Positions 24,131-36,100 of a DNA stretch of 64,000 nt are shown here, one piece after another. Below the pieces are notes generated by a model, which was not told where the DNA came from, made no database searches, and worked only from the letters and a program-made list of their open reading frames with translations. Positions within the stretch are counted from its first letter, which is position 1; every line of letters begins with the position of its first letter. The stretch lies in assembly GCA_964019055.1 (NCBI GenBank), contig OZ025222.1, forward strand, positions 684,501 to 748,500, read 5' to 3'. Source of the DNA: Anthopleura xanthogrammica. Taxonomy: Eukaryota > Cnidaria > Anthozoa > Actiniaria > Actiniidae. The position numbers were made by a program, and so were the translations under genes.

Positions 24131-25280
24131 TAAATAAATCATAAATTTAATTTTCTCTTGATTATTAAAGGCAAATCCGTTATCTTAAATACTGAACTTT
24201 AACTGCGTAAAAATAAAGGAATTTCGGAACAAAATGAGTGGGCTGTTTACTCATATTACTAAATCCCACAAGCAGGCTTCACAATCATCAAAAATATGAT
24301 GAAAGCCCTTTTGAATTTGTGAATTAATTGGTAAGATACAACACTTATTGACAAATAACAGCCTGATCTTAAACCAATTAAGCCTGTTAGGAATAATTTT
24401 AAAAGCTTCAATGCGAAATTCCTTTTTTCATCTTCAAATGTTTACGTATTTCATCATGTATATTATAACTGTTTTAAGTGTGTTTAGGATTTGCCACTGA
24501 CAATCGAGACGACGAGAAGAAGGGAGAATGCAAATAAAGACAAAAAGAAAAGGTAAGCTTAATTAGCTAAGAAAGAAAAAAGAAAGCATCGCATCACAAG
24601 AAATCAGTACGAGTGGATAGCGGTGACCATACCTGACTAGAATTCCTAGAAGTCAAAATTCTCTGTCCAAAATTTCCAGATAAGTATTGTGTTCTCTCTA
24701 GAAAGCTCTAGAAGACTCATTCCAGATATACTGACAACTTGAACTCGTAGCGGCTGCGTCACAGCGTCCTTGACTCTAATTTTCGTTAATAAAAACACTA
24801 ATGTCTGATTCATTCGACGATTAAAGGCTGTTACTCATTGCCATATAGACCTCAGAGCTTCTTATGAAGGCGGTCGTCCAAGAGAGGAAAATTATCGAAG
24901 AAGTAGGTTTTTGAATCGTGCAATGTGGTCTTATTCCCTTCCCACGTATCGCCTACTAACATGCTGGTCGATCGAATATTGCCCTTGGCTGTCTGTTAAA
25001 CGCCGACACACAACTAGCGACCCACGGATCAACGTTTTACAGGAAATGGACGATCACATACAGATTATGGCTGCAAGACTGTGCAATAAACGCGGACATG
25101 GGAGAAAAAGAAAAACCGCAGAAGCTGTGTATCTTAACTTAAATATTTATGTGGTAAGTCGTTTTGACACGTTATATATAAGTCTGATAGACAAAATTAT
25201 AATATGTACATTGAAATCGACGTCGGTCATTGTTTTGACAAGCATCATGCAGTGTCTTAACTGCCAGGATGAAATCAACT
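24131..25280 (+). other. Spacer with a possible exon at 25041-25155
   Basis: A short plus-strand stretch after TTTTACAG reads EMDDHIQIMAARLCNKRGHG and continues through a basic RKRKTAEAVYLNLNIYV before a GTAAGT donor near 25155. The composition is protein-like and the splice sites are plausible. No homology or partner exon was recognised. The rest of the stretch shows nothing. Confidence 0.25.
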
Positions 25281-25282
25281 GA

Positions 25283-25307
25283 TGACGTCAACCGTTTCCA
25301 TGGAAAC
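25283..25307. promoter_or_regulatory. CRE plus palindromic RFX X-box
   Basis: TGACGTCA (25283-25290) is followed after three bases by GTTTCCATGGAAAC (25294-25307), the centre of a perfect 20-bp palindrome and an ideal match to the RFX X-box consensus. CRE and X-box side by side is the arrangement used by RFX/CREB co-regulated promoters. The target gene is not evident. Confidence 0.6.
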
Positions 25308-25520
25308 GGTGAGAAAGGAAGTAGTGTTCAAGAATCTTAAATATCTCAAGATCAACATTTTAACGTTATCTTTGAAGTACGTTCGTCGTACGAATTCTTT
25401 TGCCTCAAGAAACTGAGATAAATTATTTTGTTTTTTTGCAAACAAAGTAGGCAATCAATGATGTGTTGTGTTCACATCGATATCTAAAAACGTTTCACGC
25501 TGTTTTAGGCTTAGGTATAT

Positions 25521-25650
25521 AACCAGGCCTGCCTCGTATCTTGGTAACCAGGCCTGATACAAATGCTTGCAAGTCACAGTAACCAGGCCTGAATAAATAA
25601 AATTGGTTGCAGGGGAACCAGGCCTTTCTAATGTCCGAGTAACCAGGCCA
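25521..25650. repeat. Five spaced AACCAGGCC(T) motifs
   Basis: The decamer AACCAGGCCT (last copy AACCAGGCCA) starts at 25521, 25546, 25581, 25616 and 25641. The intervals are 25, 35, 35 and 25 bases, symmetric about the central copy, while the spacer sequences are unrelated. It behaves more like a set of binding sites than a plain tandem repeat. Confidence 0.7.
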
Positions 25651-25659
25651 GGTGCTGAA

Positions 25660-27680
25660 AACATATCAAAACGTTTAGTTCTCTTTCTCATTCGATGCAA
25701 ACCGCTGTTTTTGAAGACCACAGACTCATTTGTACAGGGTTATCCTCGTCTATAAGTCAGCTATTCATAGACACCATTAAAAGTCTGTGAGATTTCAAAA
25801 CAAAACACTGGCATTGTTCAGTTACATTACAGTTGACTTTGCTCTTAAACGAAGCTAAACCTGAACAAATGAGTCCGCAGACAAGGATGACAGCGGTATA
25901 AGCTTACAGAAGAAGTAAAGGTACTATTCCTGGGTTTTGACCTGCTAGCTTGAACGCGCATGCGCATTCAACGATAAGGATGCTGTGTAAGAAATCATTC
26001 AATTTTTATTAGAAAACTGAGGAAACGAATTAAGAATCATTTGTAGTTGTACTCGAGAGTTATGGCGACCTTTGATAATCGTGAGCCTGCGATTCTCCTG
26101 GTTAGCAAAAAAGGAAGAATCCGTGATATGGACTAAATCTCAAACCCAAATGTCAACATTACGAAACTATTAATTAACAGAACTTTGTCTATTTAATTAG
26201 TGAGCAGGGCCTAATACCGCTAAACTATCCGATGAAGCAAAGCTGTCGTAATCTTTTTGACAGACGGGATCAAACCATCATCAAATCCAAAGAAATGAGT
26301 TGATGTTTCCACAATATAAAGCTTGACGTGTTAGACCGAGTTGGTCAACAACTCACCTTGAAAGTAAACACAAATTCTTGATTACAAAAAACTTTGAATT
26401 CAAGATATGTGAAAAAGGAATTGATGTGGATGAGTGATCATTGTGTTAGCGGCTTGGTTTCTTTGTCTTTAGCTCGAGTCGAGGTGAATTTTGAAAGTTT
26501 ATTGGTAGTACATAATTGGAATACTAACTCGGCCTCATAAGCGATAGAAAAACATTTACATAGAAATCTCGTTCGTTAGTGGATGTGTTTAAATTCTGCA
26601 ATTTTACAGCAAAGCAGAGGTTCTCTCCGTATCTTTAAGTTTGTGCTCCTTTTTCAGTGCTCTCTGCTCTCTTTCTTTCTTTCGTTCTCTCTCTCCCTCT
26701 CTCTCTGGCTCTTTTCAAACATGACGAGTGGATCAAAACAGCCCACACTGTCTAAACAAAGCATTCATAATGTTTCGTTCAAACAATATAAGCCGTTTAT
26801 TGAATATTGCTAGAATTCTTTCATCTGTTTTATGTTTAGTCTTTAGAGACCACTAAGAAGTCAAATATTGACTGCAATACTTCTATATTTTGTACTGTAA
26901 AACGAAACAGCAGTTATACCGGACGCTTTCTCTTCTGAGTTTCCTTAATTATTATTTCTATATTGATTCACGGAATATCTGTCCCAAAACATTTCTCTTG
27001 ACCTTCCGTTGTTTTTGTGACCTAAATCACTCGTATGTTCGACTAAATTCGCTGCAAATTTCTTTTTTCTTTCAGTATTTGATATTGCGGCGAGCTGAAA
27101 TGTACGACAAACCCAACATTACTTGTTTCAACTGACTACAAATATAACTGAATAGCTAATTTAAGAAAATAACTCCTAAATATCAAAATAATTAATTCCA
27201 ATATTTTCTAACAGTTCGCTCAGTTAAAATACAAGATGGTGAAGTTTTGTATCGAAAGAAAAAACTGGTACTATTGTCCGGTGGTTAAAACTAGTCCGCT
27301 CAAGTAATGACAATCTTGAAATGTGACCAAGAATTCCAGTTTCTCGACTTACACTTTAGTATGCTTGTTATTATCTTCGAATTCTTTTGTAAAGAGTTCG
27401 CAGTAATAATTAATTCGTATTTAACTTTTCTACATACAGAATTCCAAAGAGTTTTTTTCATCTGTATATACTATTCGACTGTGAGCCAACTGGCATTCCT
27501 ATTTCAAATTTATAAACGAAGAATCTCTGACACTCTCAAGATGGAGGGTTATCTGATGGTTATATTTTGCCCTTACCTTTGATCCTAGAGTAGTAAGACT
27601 CTCCTAAGTTATCTGAGTCGAGCTGGAATAATATTTTGAAACTGTGCTCCAATCAACCAACCAACACAGGGACTCATTCA
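25660..27680. other. Spacer, no confident gene
   Basis: Several short plus-strand frames (26583, 26890, 27307) are open but rich in Phe, Ser and Leu from AT-rich sequence, and have no start context, splice partner or family signature. A TCTCTCTC run lies near 26690. No RNA gene was recognised. Confidence 0.5.
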
Positions 27681-27685
27681 CCTTA

Positions 27686-27866
27686 TCACGTGACTTAACC
27701 TAACCATGACGTCACAGTTGTCGTGGTTACGGTAATGAGGTATCGCCTTCTTTGTTTCAGGAATAAAACGACGAAAAAGCGAAATCATTCTAAACACGAC
27801 TTTCAATTAAATCCTGAATCCAACTTATATAACTTCCTGGCTTGACGTCACTGTTGTCATGGTTAC
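27686..27866. promoter_or_regulatory. Duplicated CRE plus X-box-like modules
   Basis: TCACGTGAC (27686-27694) precedes a first module, TGACGTCA (27707-27714) plus GTTGTCGTGGTTAC (27717-27730). A second module 136 bases later has TGACGTCA (27843-27850) plus GTTGTCATGGTTAC (27853-27866). In both, exactly two bases separate the CRE from the X-box-like element. They resemble the composite at 25283-25307. Confidence 0.5.
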
Positions 27867-27869
27867 GAA

Positions 27870-28380
27870 AAAATCATTGAAAGATGGTGCATTTCTAAAG
27901 AATATTCGAGTCACAAAATGTGCCTGTTTAAGGTTTGATGTGGGTAAGTTCCAAGCCAATTCAGAGAGGTAGTTTGAGACAAGTCGTCAAGCTGAAGCTC
28001 CTGAACTTGTCACTCCTCTCGGAAATGCTTGAAATTTATGAGCTTCATTTTCAAAAAAATATTTGTTTTTGGTATGTTATGCATGTCTCGAGTACTCGAA
28101 CACCGACTACGAACAGCATCGTATATATTACAAGGATTTCATCACGTTGTAACGAGGTCAAAATAACAGAGTACAGACGACAGGAGGGTAAGTTTCTCAC
28201 TAGTTTGTAAAGTGCTTTGAAGAAAATCGCTTAAAATTTGATGCGATCCAAACTTTTCTGGTGTAATCTTTAAGATTCCAATAATTACTTGTTCAAATAT
28301 TTCTTCATATTCAAAGCAGAAAGGTCAGAATTTTAAGATTGTTTCCCGCACCGCTGAATGATAAATAACATGAGCTTGAA
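27870..28380. other. Spacer before the minisatellite
   Basis: A plus-strand frame at 27935-28210 (91 codons) is open and has mixed composition, but no domain, splice partner or homologue was recognised. Nothing else is visible. Confidence 0.35.
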
Positions 28381-28387
28381 GGATAGT

Positions 28388-29216
28388 CGTAACTATGACA
28401 CTTCTGGACGTAGCAGCGTTAACATGGTTAGCAACGGTAACTATGGGGCTGAACTTAGCAACAGTAACTATGGGACTGGAAGTAGCAACGGTAACTATGA
28501 CACTTCTGGACGTAGCAGCGTTAACATGGTTAGCAACGGTAACTATGGGGCTGAACTTAGCAACAGTAACTATGGGGCTGGACATAGAAACGGTAACTAT
28601 GACACTTCTGGACGTAGCAGCGTTAACATGGTTAGCAACGGTAACTATGGGGCTGAACTTAGCAACAGTAACTATGGGGCTGAACTTAGCAACAGTAACT
28701 ATGGGACTGGACATAGCAACGGTAACTATGGGACTGGACATAGAAACGGTAACTATGGGACTGGACATAGAAACGGTAACTATGGGGCTGAACTTAGCAA
28801 CAGTAACTATGGGACTGGACATAGAAACAGTAACTATGGGACTGGACATAGAAACGGTAACTATGGGGTTGAACCTAGCAACAGTAACTATGGGACTGGA
28901 CATAGAAACGGTAACTATGGGGTTGAACCTAGCAACAGTAACTATGGGACTGGACATAGCAACAGTAACTATGGGGTTGAACCTAGCAACAGTAACTATG
29001 GGACTGGACATAGAAACAGTAACTATGGGACTGGACATAGAAACAGTAACTATGGGACTGGACATAGAAACAGTAACTATGGGACTGGACATAGCAACAG
29101 TAACTATGGGACTGGACATAGAAACAGTAACTATGGGACTGGACATAGAAACGGTAACTATGGGGCTGAACTTAGCAACAGTAACTATGGGACTGGACAT
29201 AGAAACGGTAACTATA
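28388..29216. repeat. 27-bp minisatellite, about 830 bp
   Basis: Units of the form GGTAACTATGGGACTGGACA plus TAGAAAC tile the array, with variant phrases (GGGGCTGAACTTAGCAAC, GGGGTTGAACCTAGCAAC). A longer GACACTTCTGGACGTAGCAG phrase occurs three times in the left third as a higher-order unit. Because 27 is divisible by three and the unit lacks stops in several frames, frames of 284-292 codons are open on both strands. One plus frame would give a Gly-Asn-Tyr-rich nonapeptide repeat (GNYGTGHRN), but there is no independent support for translation. Confidence 0.9.
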
Positions 29217-29477
29217 AAATACTACATAATAAGTGATAAAAAATTTTAATTGTATTCATCTAAAAATCTTCACAGAGTCAAATTAGTGCGGGTTATTCTC
29301 TAAAGCGCATCTTTTCCAAGCTACTCTTCTAGTTTCGACTCTCTAAATGTCTTCGCACCATTACTAGACTGGGCAAAGGTCACGTTAAAACTTTAATTTT
29401 TGTGTGTTTTGTCTGAAACTTTTCCTTTTCGATTTAAATTCTTTTAAAAAAATAATGAGAAATGAAGTCACACCATT

Positions 29478-29757
29478 TTCATAATTACGCAGCCCAATCA
29501 ACTTGCTATTATTCGAGTCATCTGAGTTTTCGACAATCAAATATTCAATGGTCTGAGCTAGTAAATTGACGGCAGCCAAGAACCTAGACGTCTTGGGCTG
29601 CGTTGGTCGTGAAATTATGAAAATGGGTTTAACATAGTTGTTTAGCCTTGCAACACAATAGGCCGAGTTCAAACGTCGATCTTCTCATGAGCCGAACCTA
29701 ATGACATCAAAGAAGACCACCTTAATGCGTTCGCCTCATGAAAAGATCAACGTTTGA
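29478..29757. mobile_element. Two adjacent hairpin (MITE-like) elements
   Basis: The first element (about 29478-29625) has arms CCATTTTCATAATT...CAGCCCAA and TTGGGCTG...AATTATGAAAATGG. The second (about 29667-29757) has arms GTTCAAACGTCGATCTTCTC and GAAAAGATCAACGTTTGAAC. Neither has coding capacity. Both look like foldback MITEs, and target duplications are not clear. Confidence 0.55.
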
Positions 29758-29905
29758 ACTGCGCATGCGCATGGGCCTTGGTGCGCATGCAAACTCCATT
29801 GTCGCGCCTTGTGTCAATTAAGACATTGAGTCTGAATATGCAAAAATTCTTGCAACCTTCGGCAAGGGGTTAACTAACCTATCAGCGCGCGATGGTACAG
29901 CTCGT

Positions 29906-29966
29906 CCAATTATAATGCTTGGACGTGGTGACGTCACGTTCACGTTACTTGAAGTGCGTGACGTAA
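29906..29966. promoter_or_regulatory. CRE cluster with CCAAT
   Basis: CCAAT (29906-29910) lies near TGACGTCA (29929-29936) and a variant TGACGTAA (29959-29966). It lies just beyond the 3' end of the RhoGEF gene and could drive an unrecognised transcript. Confidence 0.35.
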
Positions 29967-30168
29967 TATTTCCACGGTCACACCGACTCTCATATGTGCA
30001 AAGTGTTTCTGCTTGCTATTCTAAGTAATAAAAAATTATATTGATTATCTTAGTTCTCAGGGCAATGCGCGTTCACTGCTGCACCAGTAACCCTGGGCAC
30101 TAGGATTATAAAGTCTTGTAAAACTGAATCTCAATTGACTTTAGCGTCTTGAGGATGTGCAGATTCCC

Positions 30169-33100
30169 TTACTTCTTCCTCAAGCTGCAACATAACAAGA
30201 CATGCACCACACGTTAGTATAACATGTCCTGAAGACGATGCAAAATGTTTCTTCGTTTGAGCCCACGTGTTATGCTCTTGATAATAAGATTCTTTGTTTG
30301 AGTTGTATCCATATAATGCGTCTTTAACCCTGAAACACCCTCTGGGCTGATCTAAGTCAGGGCATGGCTAACTCACAGATTAAACCCTGAAACACCCTCT
30401 GGGCTGATCTAAGTCAGGGCATGGCTAACTCACAGATTGAACCCTGAAACAACCTCTGGGCTGATCTAAGTCAGGGCATGGCTAACTCACAGATTAAACC
30501 CTGAAACAACCTCTGGGCTGATCTAAGTCTGGGCATGGCTCACTCACAGATAGAACCTCGAAACAACCTCTCGATCTGGGTTGATCAATGTCAGGGCATG
30601 GCTCACTCACAGATAGAACCTCGAAACAACCTCTCGATCTGGGTTGATCAATGTCAGGGCATGGCTCACTCACAGATAGAACCTCGAAACAACCTCTCGA
30701 TCTGGGTTGATCAATGTCAGGGCATTCATGCGGAGGGAGGAAAACCGGAAAAAAAATCTCAAATCACCACCCTTCACTCCTTAAGTGGAGGGCCAGATTG
30801 GAAAAAAGACAATGTTCTTTATCTGTTTAATAACCCTAATGAAGATTAATTGATTGATTGATTGATTAATTGATCTTAACTAAAATCATCTTGTACATTT
30901 CTAGGGCCCCATTGATAACAGTGTGTGAACACACATTGAAGAGGCAACCCTGTTTAAATTAAGATTATTATTTATTATTACAACTTTCTCACCTGCGCTT
31001 TGGTGTACGGTTTACACCACCACACAACAGTCTTGGCAGAATACACCTCTTTTTAGCCGGTTGATACGGTGAAATGAAGGAGTATAACTGTAGAGAATTA
31101 AATGAATTTAGTCATAATTAGAAAAATCGTAAATAGATGAGAGGGAAAACACTGTACTGAATAGCATGTGACATTATCATCACCAAAGATTACCGTTAAC
31201 CAAATATTTGTCGTTAGATTCTCTGGTTATGTACACCAACATGGCTGCTATGCTTCTATTCTTGATTAGCATGTGACATCATCACCGCCATGTCAGTGTA
31301 CCGTTAACCAAAGATTTCTCGTCATCTTCTCTTGTTATGTACACCAACATGGCTGCCATGCCTCTATTCTTGGTTAGCATGTGACATCATTACCACACTT
31401 TAAAGATTCTATTCAGACTTGTCTTACATTCCTAACGTAAATACGGTTTTGATCAAAGAAATAACAACAACTTACTTGATTTTCTTTTTCGTCAATCTTG
31501 ATCTTCCTCTTCCGACCACGTGTCAACACCCCCGTATAATCGTCCCCAGTCTCCTGCCCATCTGAGCTCTCATCACCACTTGTGTCGCTATCTGAGTATT
31601 CGTACATTGAACCAGCGGGTGTTCCTGAGCTGTCAATCATTGCTTGGCTGTCAGAATCTATCAGTCCACTTGGCGTTTTTGGTTCGTACCTTTTCTCGCC
31701 CTCCTCATCATCGTAATAATCATCATCATCATTACTATCAGCTTCAATAAGATTACTACATTCATCAGATTCACTGTAACGAACAGATTCCCCTGTGTCA
31801 TTGGAGCCATCAAGCACACGCCCTACGCTAGACATATCTGTGACATCATCTTCAGCAGTGGAGGTTCCCGATGCATTCTGGTTCATTTCTGACTCCTGGC
31901 TTGAGGTCAAAGTCCATTGTGGTTTTCTTGTCTTTGGTTCTGGTAGTTTGTTGGTGTATCGTTTTGGAGTGTTTGTTTTCTTGGCTTCATTTTTGATGGC
32001 TTTGTGTCTTATTTCTTTTCTCAGTGGGTAGAGACTGTCTTTGATGAAAGATGCTGGGCTCATACAATCGAAATCTGGTTTCTAAATAGATGAATAAACA
32101 AATGAATGAATGAATGCATGAATACATAAATGAATGGATGCATGAAAGAATAGATCGATGAATGAATGGATGGATGGATGGATTAATGGATGGATGGAAT
32201 GATAGATCGAATGATAGATGAATTGATGGATGGAATGATGGATGAATGAATGAATGGACGAATGATTGACTGATTATCTCACCCATGTACCTCCCCCTCT
32301 CCCTTATGCCTACAAGTTACCATCATCATTTTACCTTGTTTTTCATGTCTTTCGGTGTTCGCAGAATTTTATTCTTCAGCAGGGCAGCTCGCCGCAGTGG
32401 TGTTCCTCTTTTCTCAAAACTTCCATCTCCACGACTCACCCTTCTCAAAGATGCACGACAAACCTTAAGTTTTCTGTAATATTAATAACAATCATCCAAT
32501 CAAAACCCTCCAATAATCACGTGATTGAGGATGACAAAATTTCTAAAACAAAAATCGTTATCATCCAATCAAAACCTCACGAATAATCACATGTTTTACG
32601 CTGCAAACATTTCCCGTCCTCCAGCCCTGAACATACACGCTGTCTTCTTACCCAATGGCGTCTTTGATAGCATTAAACCACGAGGAAGCTTCTAGTTTTG
32701 ACTTGGAGTAGACCAAAAGCGTCTTGTCTTGACATGATATCTGTGTGGGGGGAAAAACTTGCCTTCACATATAACCTTTGATAGAAAATTTCTGGCATAA
32801 TAAACATGGTGCATTGTGGTCTAGCTTGGGTACAAACATCTGTTGTTCATCATTCCTTATATGGTATTTTGAGATAGTGAACACAGTGCATTGTGGTCTA
32901 GCTTGGGTACAAACGTATTCATCATGCCTAATATAGCGTTGTTCGTACCCAAAGTGGACCACATAATGTATCCTGTTCCTCGATTTCAAAAACATGCATG
33001 AAACAAAAAGAGAATAAATCTAATTGGATAAAGCCTTTCCTAATTGGCTGACCAAAATACAGTCTCCTTTAACCAATGAAACACTTCTTTATAACTTTGA

Positions 33101-36100
33101 GAAATGTTTACGTAAACCTCACCACAGGGATCCCAGTACTGACCTTAAAGAGAGACCCAACGTCTGCTGCACCGTCCGTGTCCAGTGAACTACCAAACAT
33201 TTGCTCCACTTCACATTCATTTAACGGGAAAACACGCCGACAAGAGTACGTACTACAAGGTATTCAAAGACATACATTTCAATTTGTTTAAATTTCACTC
33301 AAGCTTTTAAAAAGATATTTTTTTGTCTGCATTTAGTCATGCTTTTTGATCGAACGTTTGTAATTTTTTTCACCAACTTCAACTTTTCTTTTCACAATAA
33401 TTCTCCTTCTAATTAGTTTGACTTCTGTTGGTATACAATAAGTTTTTATTTACGATATATTCTTTGAATGTTCAATGTTTTTTTTGTTCAAGAAATGCCA
33501 GTTAATAACGTTATGTAAATGGCAAAAATGGAATTTTCTAAGAATGTACCTCTGGGTGTAATGTTTTCCTATTTCAGACCACGTGTCATTTTCTAGAGTA
33601 TCATTTCTTTGTTTAACAGTTGCACACGAGAAGACACATGAATATGGATACAACTCAAACAAAGAATCTTATTCTCAAGAGAATGACACGTGGTCTGAAA
33701 TGGGAAAACATTATGTCCAAGGTAAAGAAGGCTATTTGTATTCTGCGATAGGAATATCAATTTGCTTTCGAGGTTACCTTTGATCTCGGTCCATTGCTCC
33801 ACTCTTTTTTGCATAGATGAGAATATCAGAGAAAAGAAAGAACATCCTCTCTTGTGAGCCACGTTTGCATGCCTGAAACAAGCAAAAACTTTTCAGGTCT
33901 GTGTTCTCATACAAGTATATGAGGCAGGTCTAAGTTACTCTATGACATACTCAACTCCACCCCCCCCCCCCCCCCTAGTAGAACAAAAGGTGCTTCCATG
34001 AGGGGAGGGGGAGAGAGAAAATGCAAAATTTAGTCCATTATACCTTGAGTAATGGTCCTTCTTTGATGAAAAATCTACCTATAAAACCAAATGCAAAAAT
34101 AAGTATATTTATGGCATGTTACAGTACATCATATCATTTGTTACCATGCTTCTCACTTGAGTATAAAAAGAGACAGTTTTAAGATGTATATTTTGCTTTC
34201 AGAACTACAATGTTGTTATATATATGTAGTGGCAATTAATGTTGTAATTTACATTGACACAAGTTTCATGCACTTCTTGAGGAAAAAGCCTGGTGTTGAC
34301 AAAGATAATGTCCTTTGCCCCACATCTCAAGAGTCTTGTTTCCATACTCATTAAAGTGATAGTACAGCAAAGGCCTCCCCAAAATTATTAAGATTGATAA
34401 CTGGAGCTGAACCGACTATAAATTTTCTTTATCAGTTATTTACCATTTGATAATTAATTATAATCTACCTGGTGCTAGAATCTTTGGAGCGCCTTCTCCT
34501 GTCAAACTCTTCTGTATCATGAGCATCTTTTGAAAATTTTCATGTTGCCGAATATTGTCATTTATGTGTTCAGCAACTTTTGCAATCTCCTCTGTAGCCT
34601 CTATAGGTAGAACATTTTATTTCTTTAGCAACAAATGTTATATTCAGTATGTGCTATCAAATATGAATGAATGGATGAGATAGGTGGATGAATGGATGGA
34701 TGGGATAGCTAGGTGGATGCATGGACAATCACTTGATTGATGGATTGATAGATGGATGGGTGGATGAAAAATGGATGGATGGATGGATAGATGGATGGTG
34801 GATGGATGGGTGGTTGGACGGATGGTTGGATGGATAGATGGATGTGATAGATGGATGGTTGAAAAATTGATAGATAGATGGGTGGATGCATTGATGGAAG
34901 GATGGATGGATGGCTGGATGGATGGTTGGATGGATGAGTGGGTGGATGGATGGATGCCATCTTACCTTCCAGCTTGCTGAAATCAGGGTAATCTCTTGGT
35001 GTTTTGTTCAAAAGACTCTCAAGTAACAGCTTATACCTAAAATATACGAGAAAAATATTCTTTAATTCATCGATCCTTCTCAGATTCTTTTTTCTGGAAT
35101 TTGAAAATTGTTTTTTACCTTGGTACTCGTTGTACTGGTGTTATAAGCAAAGCTCTCAAGTTCAGTCCCTTACACTCCTCCATAGCTTCTTGTCTCGTAA
35201 CGAAAGACACAAAATCTGATGATTTTTTCTCCCATTCCTTAAAGAGAAATGAGTTGCAGATTTGTTTAGATTTAGTTAGATAGTAGAAACATGAAATTAG
35301 CTGTAATTCCAGCACAATATAGCATGCACGGTGGTTAATTTACAAAGTATACCATACCTGTAACATATTACTCGCACACTCAAAATTATTTGCATATGTG
35401 CTGTACAGTTTGATGAAGGGTGCCATAGCCAGAAAAGCATCACCAACGCCCAGTGTCTCCATGTGATTTAGCAGTTCTTTGTTAATTGCTTCAATGCCTT
35501 CGATGTTGGAAAAGATTGTATTCAGGACACTTTTTGGTAAAATAGTTGCATTTCTGAGCTCTCCTAGGAAGATCTGGAAGATAAGTTGGAAGTCTCTTAC
35601 ATAAAATTTACTGTTATGACAAAATAAAAGGATGTCAATCAATGAAAAAGCTTGTTCGTAAGACTGGAAAATGGTGAAGAACAATAAGTATTTCCGGCCC
35701 AATTTGAATCTGCAGCTAAACTGATTCTTCTAATATTTTATGTCTGGTTTTCAAATATATATCGTAAATATAATTATTGCTTTATTAAGTTTTGAAAAAA
35801 ATACATTTTTTCACAGTTTAATCTTTGTGTTGTTGTTGCTGTTCTGTCCCCCTTGCGTAACAATGACTCTTATCATGAAAAAAAATTATTTCTTTTTTAT
35901 GTGATTGAAATAGCTAGGGCAATAATTAAGATATGACTTTAACTTGGAGTTCCCACAGCATGATCAATTCAAGCTGCGCTTGTGATGATCAAATGTACAG
36001 TGAAATAATCTACTTACAGTTGTCAGGGTGTGTAGCTGTTGCTGGTAAGTCTTTTCTGTAGTGAATATCTCATTAATAACCTTCTTGCGCTTCCTGGCCA

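Noticed and set aside
28325..29249. A silk- or prion-like protein gene in the 27-bp array
   Set aside because: Frames are open on both strands for trivial reasons, and no signal peptide, splice site or unique flanking coding sequence supports translation.
31520..32031. Plus-strand frames across 31.5-32.0 kb
   Set aside because: They are shadows of the long acidic-tail exon of the minus-strand RhoGEF gene.
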